A stretch of DNA of 64,000 bases from Micropterix aruncella (GCA_944548615.1 OX155972.1:8083719-8147718); one strand, 5' to 3'. Shown: positions 11,108 through 24,914, numbered from the stretch's first letter. Notes: a model not told the origin generated them from the letters alone. Translations and numbers: made by a program.

Positions 11108-11205
11108 GTGAGTAATCATTCCAGGGTCGATCGCCGAAAAAGTCAAGCCCAGTTGTATCAATTTTGTGATTTTGCGTGCATTATGAACACAATATTATAA
11201 GTTAA

Positions 11206-14200
11206 CTAGCTGTTGCCCGCGGCTTCGCTCGCGTTAAATTTGGGGTTAGATAGATCACTTTTTCCAATCAAGTGGTAAGTTTTTGCGTGTTATATATAAA
11301 GGTATCCAACATCCTTGTCTGTACTCCTGTCAATGCACTTCATGATAATCAAGTAAGTAGATAGGCGTGAAGATGAAACGATCGCGGTGCTTGCGCTACG
11401 CTTGTTATCGAGACAAATTATGAATTTATAATGAGGCTCTACCGCCTTCTCGCGTCCGGCAACCGCCGCGCGCGACTATATTTTGATTTTTAGGGTTATT
11501 TACCCCTTATCACCCCCTAAGTGGTAAATTTTGGAAAAATATGAAATATGCATTTGCTTATTGTATCATTTAAACGCTCTTTCGCCCCATTAGGGGTTGA
11601 ATTAAAACAAATACGAAATACGTATTTGCCTAGATGTTTATTAGAGTATTCCTACAAATCCCATTTAATATCGTTTCTCCATGCAAATTTTTAACCCCTT
11701 TTCACGTCTTTAGGGGTTGAATTGTGAAAAAACACGAAAGACGTATTTGATTATTTGTTTATTAGAGTAATCCTACAAAGTTAAAAAATAAAAAGTCATC
11801 TAATAACGTTTCTCCATACAAATTTTAAACCCCCTTTTTACGCCTTTAGGGGTGGAATTTCAAAAAAATACGAAACACATATTTGCTTAGATGCTTATTA
11901 GAGTAATCATGCAAAGTTCATCTAATATTGTTTTTCCATACAAAGTTTGAAACCCCTTTCCACCCCTTTAGGGGTTGAATTTAAAAAAAAAATGAAAGAC
12001 CTGTCGGCTTATTTGTTTATTAGAGTGATCCTACAAAGTTTCAAATTAAACAGACCATCTACATCGTTTCTCCATACAAATGTTATAACCCTATTTCACC
12101 CCTTTAGGGGTTGAATTTTGGAAAAACCACGAAAGAAGCATTTTGTTATTTTTTATTAGAGTAATCCTACAGGAATTCGAAATAAAAAGCACATCTAATA
12201 TTGTTTATTCATACAAATTTTGAAACCCCGCTTCACCCCTTCAGGGGTTGAATTTTGAGAGAACATGAAAGACCGATTTTCTTATTTGTTTATTAGAGTA
12301 ATCTTACAAAGTTTCGATGTAAAAACTATATCTATATCGTTTCTCCATACAAATTTCGAAACCCTTTTTCACCCCTTTAGGGATGGAATTTAAAAAAAAT
12401 ATGAAACACGTGTTTCCTTATTTATTTATTAGAGTAATCTTACAAACTTTCGAAATAAAAAGTCCATCTAAAATCGTTTATCCATACAAATTTTAAACCC
12501 CCGTTTTACCCCTTTAGGGGCGAAATTTTGAAAAACCATAAAACACCTGTTTGTTTATTTGTTTTTAAGAATAATCTTAAAAAGTTTTACGTATTTCCTT
12601 ATTTATTTATTAGAGTATTCTTACAAACTTTCAAAATAAAAAGTCCATCTAAAATCGTTTCTCCATACAAATTTTAAACCCCTTTTCACGCCTTTAGGGG
12701 AGAAATTTCAAAAAAATACGAAACACTTATTTGCTTAGATGTTTATTAAAGTACCTACAAAGTTCATCTAATGTCGTTTTTCCATAAAAACTTTGAAACC
12801 CCTTTCTACCCCTTTAGGAATTGAATTTAAAAAAAATCACGAAAGACTGTTTATTAGAGTAATCTTACAAAGTTTCAAAATCGTACAAAGTTTTGAATTA
12901 AAAAGTCCATCTAATGTCGTTTATCCAAACAAATTTTGAAACACCGTTTCACCCCTTTAGAAGTTGAATTTTGAAAAAACATAAAACACCTATTTGCCTA
13001 TTAGTTTATTAAACAAATTTACAAAGTTTCGAATTAAAAAGGTAATCTAATATCGTTTATCAAAAAAAAATATATTTATTGAATATTGAATTATTATCAA
13101 TACTTGAATATTGATAAAACATGAAACACTTGTTTGCCTATTTGTTTATTAGAGTAATCTTATAAAGTTTCGAATTAAAAAGTTCATCTATATCGTTTCT
13201 ACATACAAATTGTATAACCCCTTTTCACCCCTTTAGGGGTTGAGTTTTGAAAAACCACGAAGGACGTATATTTTAATTTTTTTATTAGAGTAATTCTTCA
13301 AAGTTTCGAAATAAAAAGCACATCTAATAATGTTGATAGTTTGGAACCCTGTTTCACCCCTTTAGGGTTCGAATTTAAAAAAAACATGAAACACCTATCT
13401 TCTTATTTGTTTAATAGAGTAATCTTACAAAGTTTCGAATGAAAAAGACCATCTATACCGTTTCTCCATACAAATTTTATAACCCCTTTCCACCCCTTTA
13501 GGGGTTGAATTTTGGAAAAATCACTAAAGAAGAATCTTCTTATTTTTTGTTAGAGTAATCCTACAGAAATTCGAAATAAAAACACATCTAATATAGTTTA
13601 TTCATACAAATTTTGAAACCCCGTTTCACCCCTTTAGGGGTTGAATTTAAAAAAAATATGAAACACGTGTTTCCTTATTTATTTATTAGAGTAATCTTAC
13701 AAAGTTTCGAAATAAAAAGCATATCTAATATGGTTCATTCATACAAATTTTGAAACCCCTTTTCACCCTTTTAGGGGTTAAATTTAGAAAAAACATGAAA
13801 CACCTATTTTCTTATTCGTTTATTAGATTAATCTTACAAAGTTTCGAATTAAAAAGTACATCTATACCGTTTCTCCATAAAAAAATCGAAACCCCTTTTC
13901 ACCCCTTTAGGGGTTGATTTTTGAAAAAATATATAACACGTGTTTCCTTAATAATTTATTAGAATAACCTTACAAAGTTTCGAAATAAAAAGTCCATCTA
14001 AAATTGTTTATCCATACAAAATTTAAAACCCCGTTTTACCCCTCTAGCCCTTGGAGTAAATGGGTATTTTCATGGTTGCATCTGTGTCTTTTGCAGGATT
14101 TTCGGCGACATCGACTTAAAGTACTATAACTACGAAACTACTACACCAATCATAAAAAGAACAACTGCACAATGATTGCATTGAAATTTTGAATATAGAA

Positions 14201-14653
14201 TATTGAAATATCATTTTGTAAAACAATTAGATAATTATGAATAAATATGAGAACGTCAAAGAAGTGAAAAAAACGCGCGACCAGATCTGGTCGTATCATA
14301 CTCAACGGATAATTGTTTCACAACCAGATTTGGTCGTATCATACTCAACGGGCTAGGGGCGGAATTTTGAAAAACCATAAAACACCTATATGTTTATTTG
14401 TTTATAGGAGTAATCTTAAAAAGTTTCGAATTAAAAAGTACATCTACATCGATTTTCCATACAAATTTTAAAACCCCTTTTCACCCCTTTAGGGGTTGAA
14501 TTTCGGAAAATCCGCCCTTAGTGCGCGTTTGCGTCCTAAAACGAACGAGTGTTAAAAAAATCAGCTTTCTAGGTCTAAGGGTTTGGGCTGGGCGTTGATG
14601 AGTCAGTCAGTGAATGAATGAATTAATCGGAACTTCTCTCTTTATATATGAGA
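11206..14653 (-). mobile_element. Helitron-like element 1 of a head-to-tail array
   Basis: On the minus strand it begins with TCTCATATATAAAGAGAGA at 14653 and ends with GGGCAACAGCTAG at 11206. There is no helicase or Rep coding, so it is non-autonomous. From about 11490 the interior is a long minisatellite of ~130-bp units. A separate 305-bp insertion at 14048-14352 splits one unit. Element 2 begins at the very next base. Confidence 0.82.
14048..14352. mobile_element. Short DNA element inserted into the minisatellite
   Basis: It interrupts a CCCCTCTAGGGG-like unit and is flanked by CTAG on both sides (14044-14047 and 14353-14356), a 4-bp target duplication. The ends CCCTTGGAGTA and its partner TACTCAACGGG are imperfect inverted copies. 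The interior (about 14105-14250) matches 55125-55247 plus 55933-55960, so it is a short relative of the long-TIR element at 54.9 kb. An ACCAGATYTGGTCG motif repeats twice near the right end. Confidence 0.75.
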
Positions 14654-17600
14654 CTAGCTGTTGCCCGCGGCTTCGCACGCGTTAAATTTGGGTTAAGATA
14701 GATCCCTTTTTCCCAGTCAAGTGGTAAGTTTTTGCGTGTAATATATAAAGGTATCTAACGTCCTTCTCTGTAGGTACTCCTGTCAATATGTACTTCATGA
14801 TGATCAACTAAGTAATTAAGGCGTGAAGATGTGACGATCGCGGTGCTTGCGCTACGCATGTTATCGAGACAAATGATGAATTTATAATGAGGTTCTAGCG
14901 CCTTCTCACGTCCGGGAACCGTCGCGCGCGACTTCTTTTTTGATTTTTAGGGTTATTTACCTCTTCTCACCCCCTAAGTGGTAGATTAAAAAAAAATATG
15001 AAACATGCATTTGCTTATTTGTTTATTATCATTTAAACCCCTTTTCACCACATTAGGGGTTGAATTAAAAAAATACTAAATACGTATTTGCCTAAATGTT
15101 TATTAGAGTATACAATTTCCATCTAATATCGTTTCTCCATACAAATTTTAAACCCCTTTTCACGCCTTTAGGGGATGAATTGTGAAAAAACGCGAAAGAC
15201 GTATTTAATTATTTGTTTATAATAGTTATCCTACAAAGTTTCAAAATAAAAAGTCCATCTAATATCGTTTCTCCATACAAACTTAAACACCCCTTTTTAC
15301 GCCATTAGGGGTGAAATTTCAAAAAAATACGAAACACATATTTGCTTAGATGGTTTTTAAAGTAATCCTACAAAGTTCATCTAATATCGTTTTTTCATAC
15401 AAATTTTGAAACCCCGTTTCACCCCTTTAGGGGTTGAATTTTGAAAAAACACAAGACATATTTGCTTATTTGTTTATTCGAGTAATCTTACAAAGTTTCG
15501 AATTAAAAAGTATATCTATATCGTTTTCCATACAAATTTTGAAACCCCTTTCACCCCTTTAGTTGTGGAATTTTGAAAAAATATGAAACACGTGTTTCCT
15601 TATTTATTTATTAGAGTGACCTTACAAAGTTTCGAAATAAAAAGTCCATCTAAAATCGTTTATCCATACAAACTTTAAAACCCCGTTTTACCCCTCTAAG
15701 TGCGAAATTTTGAAAAACCATGAAAGACCCATTTGTTTTTTTGATTATGAGAGTAATATTACAAAGTTTTGATTTAAAAAGTCTATCTGTATCGTTTCTC
15801 CATACAAATTGTATAACCCCTTTTCACCCGTTTAGGGGTTGAATTTTGAAAAACCACGAAAGACGTATTTACTTACTTTTTTATTAGAGTAATCCTTCGA
15901 ATTTTCGAAATAAAAAGCACATCTAATGTTGTTTATTCCTACAATGTGTGGAACCCTGTTTCACCCCTTTAGGGGTAGAATAAAAAAAAAATTAAACACT
16001 TATTTTCTTATTTGTTTAATAGAGTAACCTAACAAAGTTTCGAATTAAAAAGACCATCAATAACGTTTCTTCATATTAATTTTATAACCCCTTTCCACCC
16101 CTTTAGGGGTTGAATTTAGGAAAAACCACGAAAATCGCATTTTGGTTTTTTTTTATTAGAGTACTCCTACAGCACATTCCTCCTCCTACATTCGAAATTA
16201 AAAGCACGTCTAATATTGTTCATTCATACAAATTTTGAAACCCCGTTTCACCCCCTTAGGGGTTGAACTTTGAAAAAACATGAAACAACTATTGTCTTAT
16301 TTGTTTATTAGAGTAATCTTACAAAGTTTCGAATTAAAAAGTACATCTATATCGTTTCTCCATAAAAAAATCGAAACCCCTTTTCATCCCTTTAGGGGCT
16401 GAATTTTGAAAAAATATGATACACGTGTTTCCTTATTTATTTATTAGAGTAATTTTACAAAGTTTCGAAATAAAAAGCACATCTAATATTGTTCATTCAT
16501 ACAAATTTTGAAACCCCGTTTCACCCCTTTAGGGGTTAAATTTTGAAAAAACGTGAAACACCTATTTTCTTATTTATTTATTAGAGTAATCTTACAAAGT
16601 TTCGAATTAAAAAGTACATCTACATCGTTTCTTCATAAAAAAAATCGAAACCCTTTTTCACCCCTTTAGGGCTTGAATTTAAAAAAAATATGAAACACTT
16701 GTTTCCTTATTTATTTATTAGAGTAATCTTACAAACTTTCGAAATAAAAAGTCCATCTAAAATAGTTTATCTATACAAACTTTAAACCCCCGTATTACCC
16801 CTTTAGGGTCGGAATTTTGAAAAACCATAAAACACCTATTTGATTATTTGTTTATAAGAGTAATCTTAAAACGTTTCGAATTAAAAAGTACATCTATATC
16901 GATTTTCTATACAAACTTTGGAACCCCTTTTCACCACTTTAGGGGTTGAATTAAAAAAAAATATAATACATGTGTTTCCTTATTTATTTATTAGAGTAAT
17001 CTTACAAAGTTTCGAAATAAAAAGCACATCTAATATTGTTCATTCATACAAATTTTGAAACCCCGTTTCACCCCTTTAGGGGTTGGATTTTGAAAAAACA
17101 TGAAACACCTGTTTTCTTATTTGTTTATTAGAGTAATCTTACAAAGTTTCGAATTAAAAAGTACATCTATATCGTTTCTTCATTAAAATGGAAACCCTTT
17201 TTCACCCCTTTAGGGGTTGAATTTTCAAAAATTATGAAACACGTGTTTCCTTATTTATTTATTAGAGTAATCTTACAAACTTTAGAAATAAAAAGTCCAT
17301 CTAAAATCATTTATCCATACAAACTTTAAACCCCCGTATTACCCATTTAGGGGCGGAATTTTGAAAAACCATAAAACACCTATTTGATTATTTGTTTTTA
17401 AGAGTAATCTTAAAAAGTTTCGAATTAAAAAGTACATCTATATCGATTTTCCATTCTAACTTTGGAACCCCTTTTCACCCCTTTATGGGTCGAATTTTGA
17501 AAAAACATGAAACACCTGTTTTCTTATTTGCTTATTAGAGTAATCTTACAAACTTTCGAATTAAAAAGTACATCTATATCGTTTCTTCATAAAAAAATGG

Positions 17601-18618
17601 AAACCCTTTTTCACCCCTTTAGGGGTTGAATTTTCAAAAAATATGAAACACGTGTTTCCTTGTTTATTTATTAGAGTAATCTTACAAACTTTCGAAATAA
17701 AAAGTCCATCTAAAATCGTTTATCCATACAAACTTTAAACCCCCGTATTACCCCTTTAGGGGCGGAATTTTGAAAAACCATAAAACACCTATTTGATTAT
17801 TTGTTCATAAGAGTAATCTGAAAAAGTTTCGAATTAAAAAGTACATCTATATCGATTTTCCATATAAACTTTGGAACCCCTCTTCACCCCTTTAGGGGTT
17901 GAATTTTGAAAAAATATGATACACGTGTTACCTTATTTATTTATTAGAGTAATCTTACAAAGTTTCGAAATAAAAAGCACATCTAATATTGTTCATTCAT
18001 ACAAATTTTGAAACCCCGTTTCACCCCTTTAGGGGTTGAATTTTGAAAAAACATGAAACACCTGTTTTCTTATTTGTTTATTAGAGTAATCTTACAAAGT
18101 TTCGAATTAAAAAGTACATCTATATCGTCTCTCTATAAACATTTCGAAACCCCTTTTCACCCCTTTAGGGGTTGAATTTTGAAAAAATATGAAACACGTG
18201 TTTCCCTATTTATTTATTAGAGTAATCTTACAAACTTTCGAAATAAAAAGTCCATCTAAAATCGTTTGTCCATACAAATTTTAAACCCCCGTTTTTCCCC
18301 TTTAGGGGTAGAATTTTGAAAAAACATGAAACACCTATTTCCTTATTTGTTTATTAGAGTAGTCTTTCAAAGTATCGAATTAAAAAGTACATCTATATAG
18401 GTTTTTCATACAAACTGTGAAACCCCTTTTCACCCCTTTAGGGGTTGAATTTCGAAAAATCCGCCCTTAGTGAGCGTTTGCGTCCTAAAAGGAACCTATG
18501 TTAAAAATTTCAGCTTCCTAGGTCTAAGGGTTATGGCTGGGCGTTGATGAGTCAGTCAGTGAATGAATGAGTGAATGAATGAATGAGTGAATCGGAACTT
18601 CTCTTTTTATATATGAGA
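14654..18618 (-). mobile_element. Helitron-like element 2 of the array (3,965 bp)
   Basis: Complete by its ends: CTAG at 14654 and TCTCATATAT at 18618 on the minus strand. It is almost identical to element 3 over its length, both starting with the same ~280-base 3' segment followed by minisatellite and a GAATGAATGAGTGAATG run near 18555-18595. It carries no coding region. Confidence 0.85.
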
Positions 18619-21600
18619 CTAGCTGTTGCCCGCGGCTTCGCACGCGTTAAATTTGGGTTAAGATAGATCCCTTTTTCCCAGTCAAGTGGTAAGTTTTTGC
18701 GTGTAATATATAAAGGTATCTAACGTCCTTCTCTGTAGGTACTCCTGTCAATATGTACTTCATGATGATCAACTAAGTAATTAAGGCGTGAAGATGTGAC
18801 GATCGCGGTGCTTGTGCTACGCATGTTATCGAGACAAATGATGAATTTATAATGAGGTTCTAGCGCCTTCTCACGTCCGGGAACCGTCGCGCGCGACTTC
18901 TTTTTTGATTTTTAGGGTTATTTACCTCTTCTCACCCCCTAAGTGGCAGATTTAAAAAAAATATGAAACATGCATTTGCTTATTTGTTTATTATCATTTA
19001 AACCCCTTTTCACCACATTAGGGGTTGAATTAAAAAAATACTAAATACGTATTTGCCTAAATGTTTATTAGAGTATACAATTTCCATCTAATATCGTTTC
19101 TCCATACAAATTTTAAACCCCTTTTCACGCCTTTAGGGGATGAATTGTGAAAAAACGCGAAAGACGTATTTAATTATTTGTTTATAATAGTTATCCTACA
19201 AAGTTCCAAAATAAAAAGTCCATCTAATATCGTTTCTCCATACAAACTTAAACACCCCTTTTTACGCCATTAGGGGTGAAATTTCAAAAAAATACGAAAC
19301 ACATATTTGCTTAGATGGTTTTTAAAGTAATCCTACAAAGTTCATCTAATATCGTTTTTTCATACAAATTTTGAAACCCCGTTTCACCCCTTTAGGGGTT
19401 GAATTTTGAAAAAACACAAAAGACATATTTGCTTATTTGTTTATTCGAGTAATCTTACAAAGTTTCGAATTAAAAAGTATATCTATATCGTTTTCCATAC
19501 AAATTTTGAAACCCCTTTCACCCCTTTAGTTGTGGAATTTTGAAAAAATATGAAACACGTGTTTCCTTATTTATTTATTAGAGTGACCTTACAAAGTTTC
19601 GAAATAAAAAGTCCATCTAAAATCGTTTATCCATACAAACTTTAAAACCCCGTTTTACCCCTCTAAGTGCGAAATTTTGAAAAACCATGAAAGACCCATT
19701 TGTTTATTTGATTATGAGAGTAATATTACAAAGTTTTGATTTAAAAAGTCTATCTGTATCGTTTCTCCATACAAATTGTATAACCCCTTTTCACCCGTTT
19801 AGGGGTTGAATTTTGAAAAACCACGAAAGACGTATTTACTTACTTTTTTATTAGAGTAATCCTTCGAATTTTCGAAATAAAAAGCACATCTAATGTTGTT
19901 TATTCCTACAAAGTGTGGAACCCTGTTTCACCCCTTTAGGGGTAGAATAAAAAAAAAATTAAACACTTATTTTCTTATTTGTTTAATAGAGTAACCTAAC
20001 AAAGTTTCGAATTAAAAAGACCATCAATAACGTTTCTTCATATTAATTTTATAACCCCTTTCCACCCCTTTAGGGGTTGAATTTAGGAAAAACCACGAAA
20101 ATCGCATTTTGGTTTTTTTTTATTAGAGTACTCCTACAGCACATTCCTCCTCCTACATTCGAAATTAAAAGCACGTCTAATATTGTTCATTCATACAAAT
20201 TTTGAAACCCCGTTTCACCCCCTTAGGGGTTGAACTTTGAAAAAACATGAAACAACTATTGTCTTATTTGTTTATTAGAGTAATCTTACAAAGTTTCGAA
20301 TTAAAAAGTATATCTATATCGTTTTCCATACAAATTTTGAAACCCCTTTCACCCCTTTAGTTGTGGAATTTTGAAAAAATATGAAACACGTGTTTCCTTA
20401 TTTATTTATTAGAGTGACCTTACAAAGTTTCGAAATAAAAAGTCCATCTAAAATCGTTTATCCATACAAACTTTAAAACCCCGTTTTACCCCTCTAAGTG
20501 CGAAATTTTGAAAAACCATGAAAGACCCATTTGTTTATTTGATTATGAGAGTAATATTACAAAGTTTTGATTTAAAAAGTCTATCTGTATCGTTTCTCCA
20601 TACAAATTGTATAACCCCTTTTCACCCGTTTAGGGGTTGAATTTTGAAAAACCACGAAAGACGTATTTACTTACTTTTTTATTAGAGTAATCCTTCGAAT
20701 TTTCGAAATAAAAAGCACATCTAATGTTGTTTATTCCTACAAAGTGTGGAACCCTGTTTCACCCCTTTAGGGGTAGAATAAAAAAAAAATTAAACACTTA
20801 TTTTCTTATTTGTTTAATAGAGTAACCTAACAAAGTTTCGAATTAAAAAGACCATCAATAACGTTTCTTCATATTAATTTTATAACCCCTTTCCACCCCT
20901 TTAGGGGTTGAATTTAGGAAAAACCACGAAAATCGCATTTTGGTTTTTTTTTATTAGAGTACTCCTACAGCACATTCCTCCTCCTACATTCGAAATTAAA
21001 AGCACGTCTAATATTGTTCATTCATACAAATTTTGAAACCCCGTTTCACCCCCTTAGGGGTTGAACTTTGAAAAAACATGAAACAACTATTGTCTTATTT
21101 GTTTATTAGAGTAATCTTACAAAGTTTCGAATTAAAAAGTACATCTATATCGTTTCTCCATAAAAAAATCGAAACCCCTTTTCATCCCTTTAGGGGCTGA
21201 ATTTTGAAAAAATATGATACACGTGTTTCCTTATTTATTTATTAGAGTAATTTTACAAAGTTTCGAAATAAAAAGCACATCTAATATTGTTCATTCATAC
21301 AAATTTTGAAACCCCGTTTCACCCCTTTAGGGGTTAAATTTTGAAAAAACGTGAAACACCTATTTTCTTATTTATTTATTAGAGTAATCTTACAAAGTTT
21401 CGAATTAAAAAGTACATCTACATCGTTTCTTCATAAAAAAAATCGAAACCCTTTTTCACCCCTTTAGGGCTTGAATTTAAAAAAAATATGAAACACTTGT
21501 TTCCTTATTTATTTATTAGAGTAATCTTACAAACTTTCGAAATAAAAAGTCCATCTAAAATAGTTTATCTATACAAACTTTAAACCCCCGTATTACCCCT

Positions 21601-23416
21601 TTAGGGTCGGAATTTTGAAAAACCATAAAACACCTATTTGATTATTTGTTTATAAGAGTAATCTTAAAACGTTTCGAATTAAAAAGTACATCTATATCGA
21701 TTTTCTATACAAACTTTGGAACCCCTTTTCACCACTTTAGGGGTTGAATTAAAAAAAAATATAATACATGTGTTTCCTTATTTATTTATTAGAGTAATCT
21801 TACAAAGTTTCGAAATAAAAAGCACATCTAATATTGTTCATTCATACAAATTTTGAAACCCCGTTTCACCCCTTTAGGGGTTGGATTTTGAAAAAACATG
21901 AAACACCTGTTTTCTTATTTGTTTATTAGAGTAATCTTACAAAGTTTCGAATTAAAAAGTACATCTATATCGTTTCTTCATAAAAATGGAAACCCTTTTT
22001 CACCCCTTTAGGGGTTGAATTTTCAAAAATTATGAAACACGTGTTTCCTTATTTATTTATTAGAGTAATCTTACAAACTTTAGAAATAAAAAGTCCATCT
22101 AAAATCGTTTATCCATACAAACTTTAAACCCCCGTATTACCCATTTAGGGGCGGAATTTTGAAAAACCATAAAACACCTATTTGATTATTTGTTTTGAGG
22201 AGTAATCTTAAAAAGTTTCGAATTAAAAAGTACATCTATATCGATTTTCCATTCAAACTTTGGAACCCCTTTTCACCCCTTTAGGGGTCGAATTTTGAAA
22301 AAACATGCAACACCTGTTTTCTTATTTGCTTATTAGAGTAATCTTACAAACTTTCGAATTAAAAAGTACATCTATATCGTTTCTTCATAAAAAAATGGAA
22401 ACCCTTTTTCACCCCTTTAGGGGTTGAATTTTCAAAAAATATGAAACACGTGTTTCCTTGTTTATTTATTAGAGTAATCTTACAAACTTTCGAAATAAAA
22501 AGTCCATCTAAAATCGTTTATCCATACAAACTTTAAACCCCCGTATTACCCCTTTAGGGGCGGAATTTTGAAAAACCATAAAACACCTATTTGATTATTT
22601 GTTCATAAGAGTAATCTGAAAAAGTTTCGAATTAAAAAGTACATCTATATCGATTTTCCATATAAACTTTGGAACCCCTCTTCACCCCTTTAGGGGTTGA
22701 ATTTTGAAAAAATATGATACACGTGTTACCTTATTTATTTATTAGAGTAATCTTACAAAGTTTCGAAATAAAAAGCACATCTAATATTGTTCATTCATAC
22801 AAATTTTGAAACCCCGTTTCACCCCTTTAGGGGTTGAATTTTGAAAAAACATGAAACACCTGTTTTCTTATTTGTTTATTAGAGTAATCTTACAAAGTTT
22901 CGAATTAAAAAGTACATCTATATCGTCTCTCTATAAACATTTCGAAACCCCTTTTCACCCCTTTAGGGGTTGAATTTTGAAAAAATATGAAACACGTGTT
23001 TCCCTATTTATTTATTAGAGCAATCTTACAAACTTTCGAAATAAAAAGTCCATCTAAAATCGTTTGTCCATACAAATTTTAAACCCCCGTTTTTCCCCTT
23101 TAAGGGTAGAATTTTGAAAAAACATGAAACACCTATTTCCTTATTTGTTTATTAGAGTAGTCTTTCAAAGTATCGAATTAAAAAGTACATCTATATAGGT
23201 TTTTCATACAAACTGTGAAACCCCTTTTCACCCCTTTAGGGGTTGAATTTCGAAAAATCCGCCCTTAGTGAGCGTTTGCGTCCTAAAAGGAACCTATGTT
23301 AAAAATTTCAGCTTCCTAGGTCTAAGGGTTAGGGCTGGGCGTTGATGAGTCAGTCAGTGAATGAATGAGTGAATGAATGAATGAGTGAATCGGAACTTCT
23401 CTTTTTATATATGAGA
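18619..23416 (-). mobile_element. Helitron-like element 3 of the array (4,798 bp)
   Basis: It starts (minus-strand end) with CTAG at 18619 and finishes with TCTCATATAT at 23416, followed by T as expected for an A/T target. It exceeds element 2 by 833 bases, almost exactly the length of an internal repeat: the block around 19481 is repeated about 831 bases later around 20312. It is non-coding. Confidence 0.85.
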
Positions 23417-23582
23417 TAAATGGCTACTCGAGTTGGCGCGCTCTGGAACGAAGAGAGAGATATCAATTGTGGTTTAATTTGGTCAAAATATTTCATCGAT
23501 TAATTATTGTATCTATTCCTTTATTATTATTTTTTTGTTATTATTATTATTATTATATTTTTATTATATTGTGTATATCTAC
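23417..23582. other. Short unique spacer
   Basis: AT-rich with TTATTATTATTA runs. It separates the Helitron array from the next Helitron copy and holds no gene. Confidence 0.5.
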
Positions 23583-24243
23583 ATATACTAATATTATAAA
23601 GAGGTAAAGTTTGTGAGATTGTAGGAAGTAATCTCTGGATCTACTGAACCGATTTTGAAAATTCTTTTACCAATAGAAAGCCACGTTATTTGTAAGTGTC
23701 ATAGGCTGTATATTAATTCGAAAAATGAAAAAACTTTTTCGTGGTAGTCAGATTTGCAAAGTATTTAACTCGGAGAAAAAACGGTCGAACGAAAACATTT
23801 CTAACGAACGCTGCTTTAACGATGAGAGATATATGATTAAGTTCTAGAGAAGTGCTTGATAGAGCTTAATAATGCCTACAAAAAAGTCAGCGACAGCATA
23901 TTGTCTAAATTTTATATTTAAGTCACAAAAAGTAGTTTTTTATATTAAAAAAATAATTTAAATCGTTTGGTCATGTTTATTGGTCATATTTATATTTTAC
24001 TGCATAAATGGTTAAAGAGATAAGACACTCACAAATAAGACACTCACAAGAAGACACTCCCAAATAACGGTAATATAGTCAAATTGGCATGCAAATACAT
24101 ACATACATATGCAGTAAAAATATAACCCTTCTTTTGGCAGTCAGGAAATAAATCATAGCACTCAGTACTAACCAAACCACTCTCATAATTTCATCACAAG
24201 TAAATAGTTTTACCGCCCAACGAAGTGGGCACGGGTCAGCTAG
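23583..24243 (+). mobile_element. Non-autonomous Helitron, ~660 bp (family H)
   Basis: It opens with ACTAATATTATAAAGAGG, contains CTGAACCGATTTTGAAAATT, and ends GTGGGCACGGGTCAGCTAG followed by T. Relatives lie at 34371-35094 and 44555-45477, and a 5' part at 29043. CTAG ends, lack of inverted repeats and A/T flanks fit Helitrons. Confidence 0.78.
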
Positions 24244-24910
24244 TACATTATATTTATTAACACTCTACTTGATATTTAATATCTAAACACTAGTAATAAC
24301 CCTTTAATGTCAGCTCGCAATCTCAAATAACTCTTAAATCGCATATCTAGGCACAGACATAAGCCTAGTTAGATTTGTGATGTGCCTCGGGTTGCATGGA
24401 ATTGGGATGACTCAACTTGTCACTTTATTTAACTAGAAAGTAACGATTTTCCTTGTGTAACTTCAGATAAGACATTTAAATTGAATTAAATAAATAAATC
24501 CCTAAATAAGTGGAATCCCTGAAAAATTAACTAGTGAGTAGTTAGACATGAAAAGCCTACAACGATCTACTTATTAATAATTATTATTTTGTCAAAGTTT
24601 TAAGTTGTGTTGAAATGTTGAGAAACAATCGGGAAGGCATGAGGGCGTGCGATGCTGTCTCTTTTGCACTTGCCGATTTGTAAGATCTTTCAAGTATGTA
24701 TTAAAATTAATCTGAATCTGAACATAACGAAACTCACCAAAGCGACGCGAGATAAGGATGGCGAATACGATATAGGACCGATCATGGCGGATGCCTTAAC
24801 GCCAAGTCATTGAATTATTGAGATTGTTTGGCAAAGCAGTACATCCAGGGAGTCTCGCCGAAAAAGCACAAATATTTGAAACGTGTAACTTTATATTATT
24901 AGTAACTAGC
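24244..24910. other. Intronic or intergenic sequence
   Basis: I see no exon with the phases needed to join the two halves of the receptor gene. Several short AT-rich frames are present; none resembles a receptor segment. Confidence 0.4.
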
Positions 24911-24914
24911 AGCT

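Larger units (their letters stand above)
9899..11484 (+). repeat. 793-bp tandem duplication carrying a receptor exon
   Basis: Unit 1 (9899-10691) and unit 2 (10692-11484) look identical throughout, including A-runs. Each holds the 3' part of exon 2, the short intron, all of exon 3 with both splice sites, and the first ~280 bases of a Helitron 3' end. The breakpoint lies inside that Helitron, so the duplication is younger than the Helitron insertion. A TATTTTG-type match at the joins suggests microhomology. An assembly artefact is possible because the copies are so alike. Confidence 0.92.
11490..23240. repeat. Helitron-borne minisatellite, ~130-bp units
   Basis: Dozens of units run in the same orientation, each with CACCCCTTTAGGGGTTGAA, then an A-run, a GAAACACCTATTT-like block, TTATTAGAGTAATCTTACAA, AGTTTCGAATTAAAAAG and CCATACAAATTTT. 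Each unit holds CCCCTTTAGGGG, able to form a small hairpin. The array is interrupted only by the Helitron ends and the 305-bp insertion. The units do not encode protein. Confidence 0.92.

Noticed and set aside
11490..23240. Regular spaced repeats resembling a CRISPR array at first sight
   Set aside because: Units are ~130 bp, diverge throughout and lack conserved-repeat/unique-spacer structure. The setting is a eukaryotic Helitron, with no cas genes.
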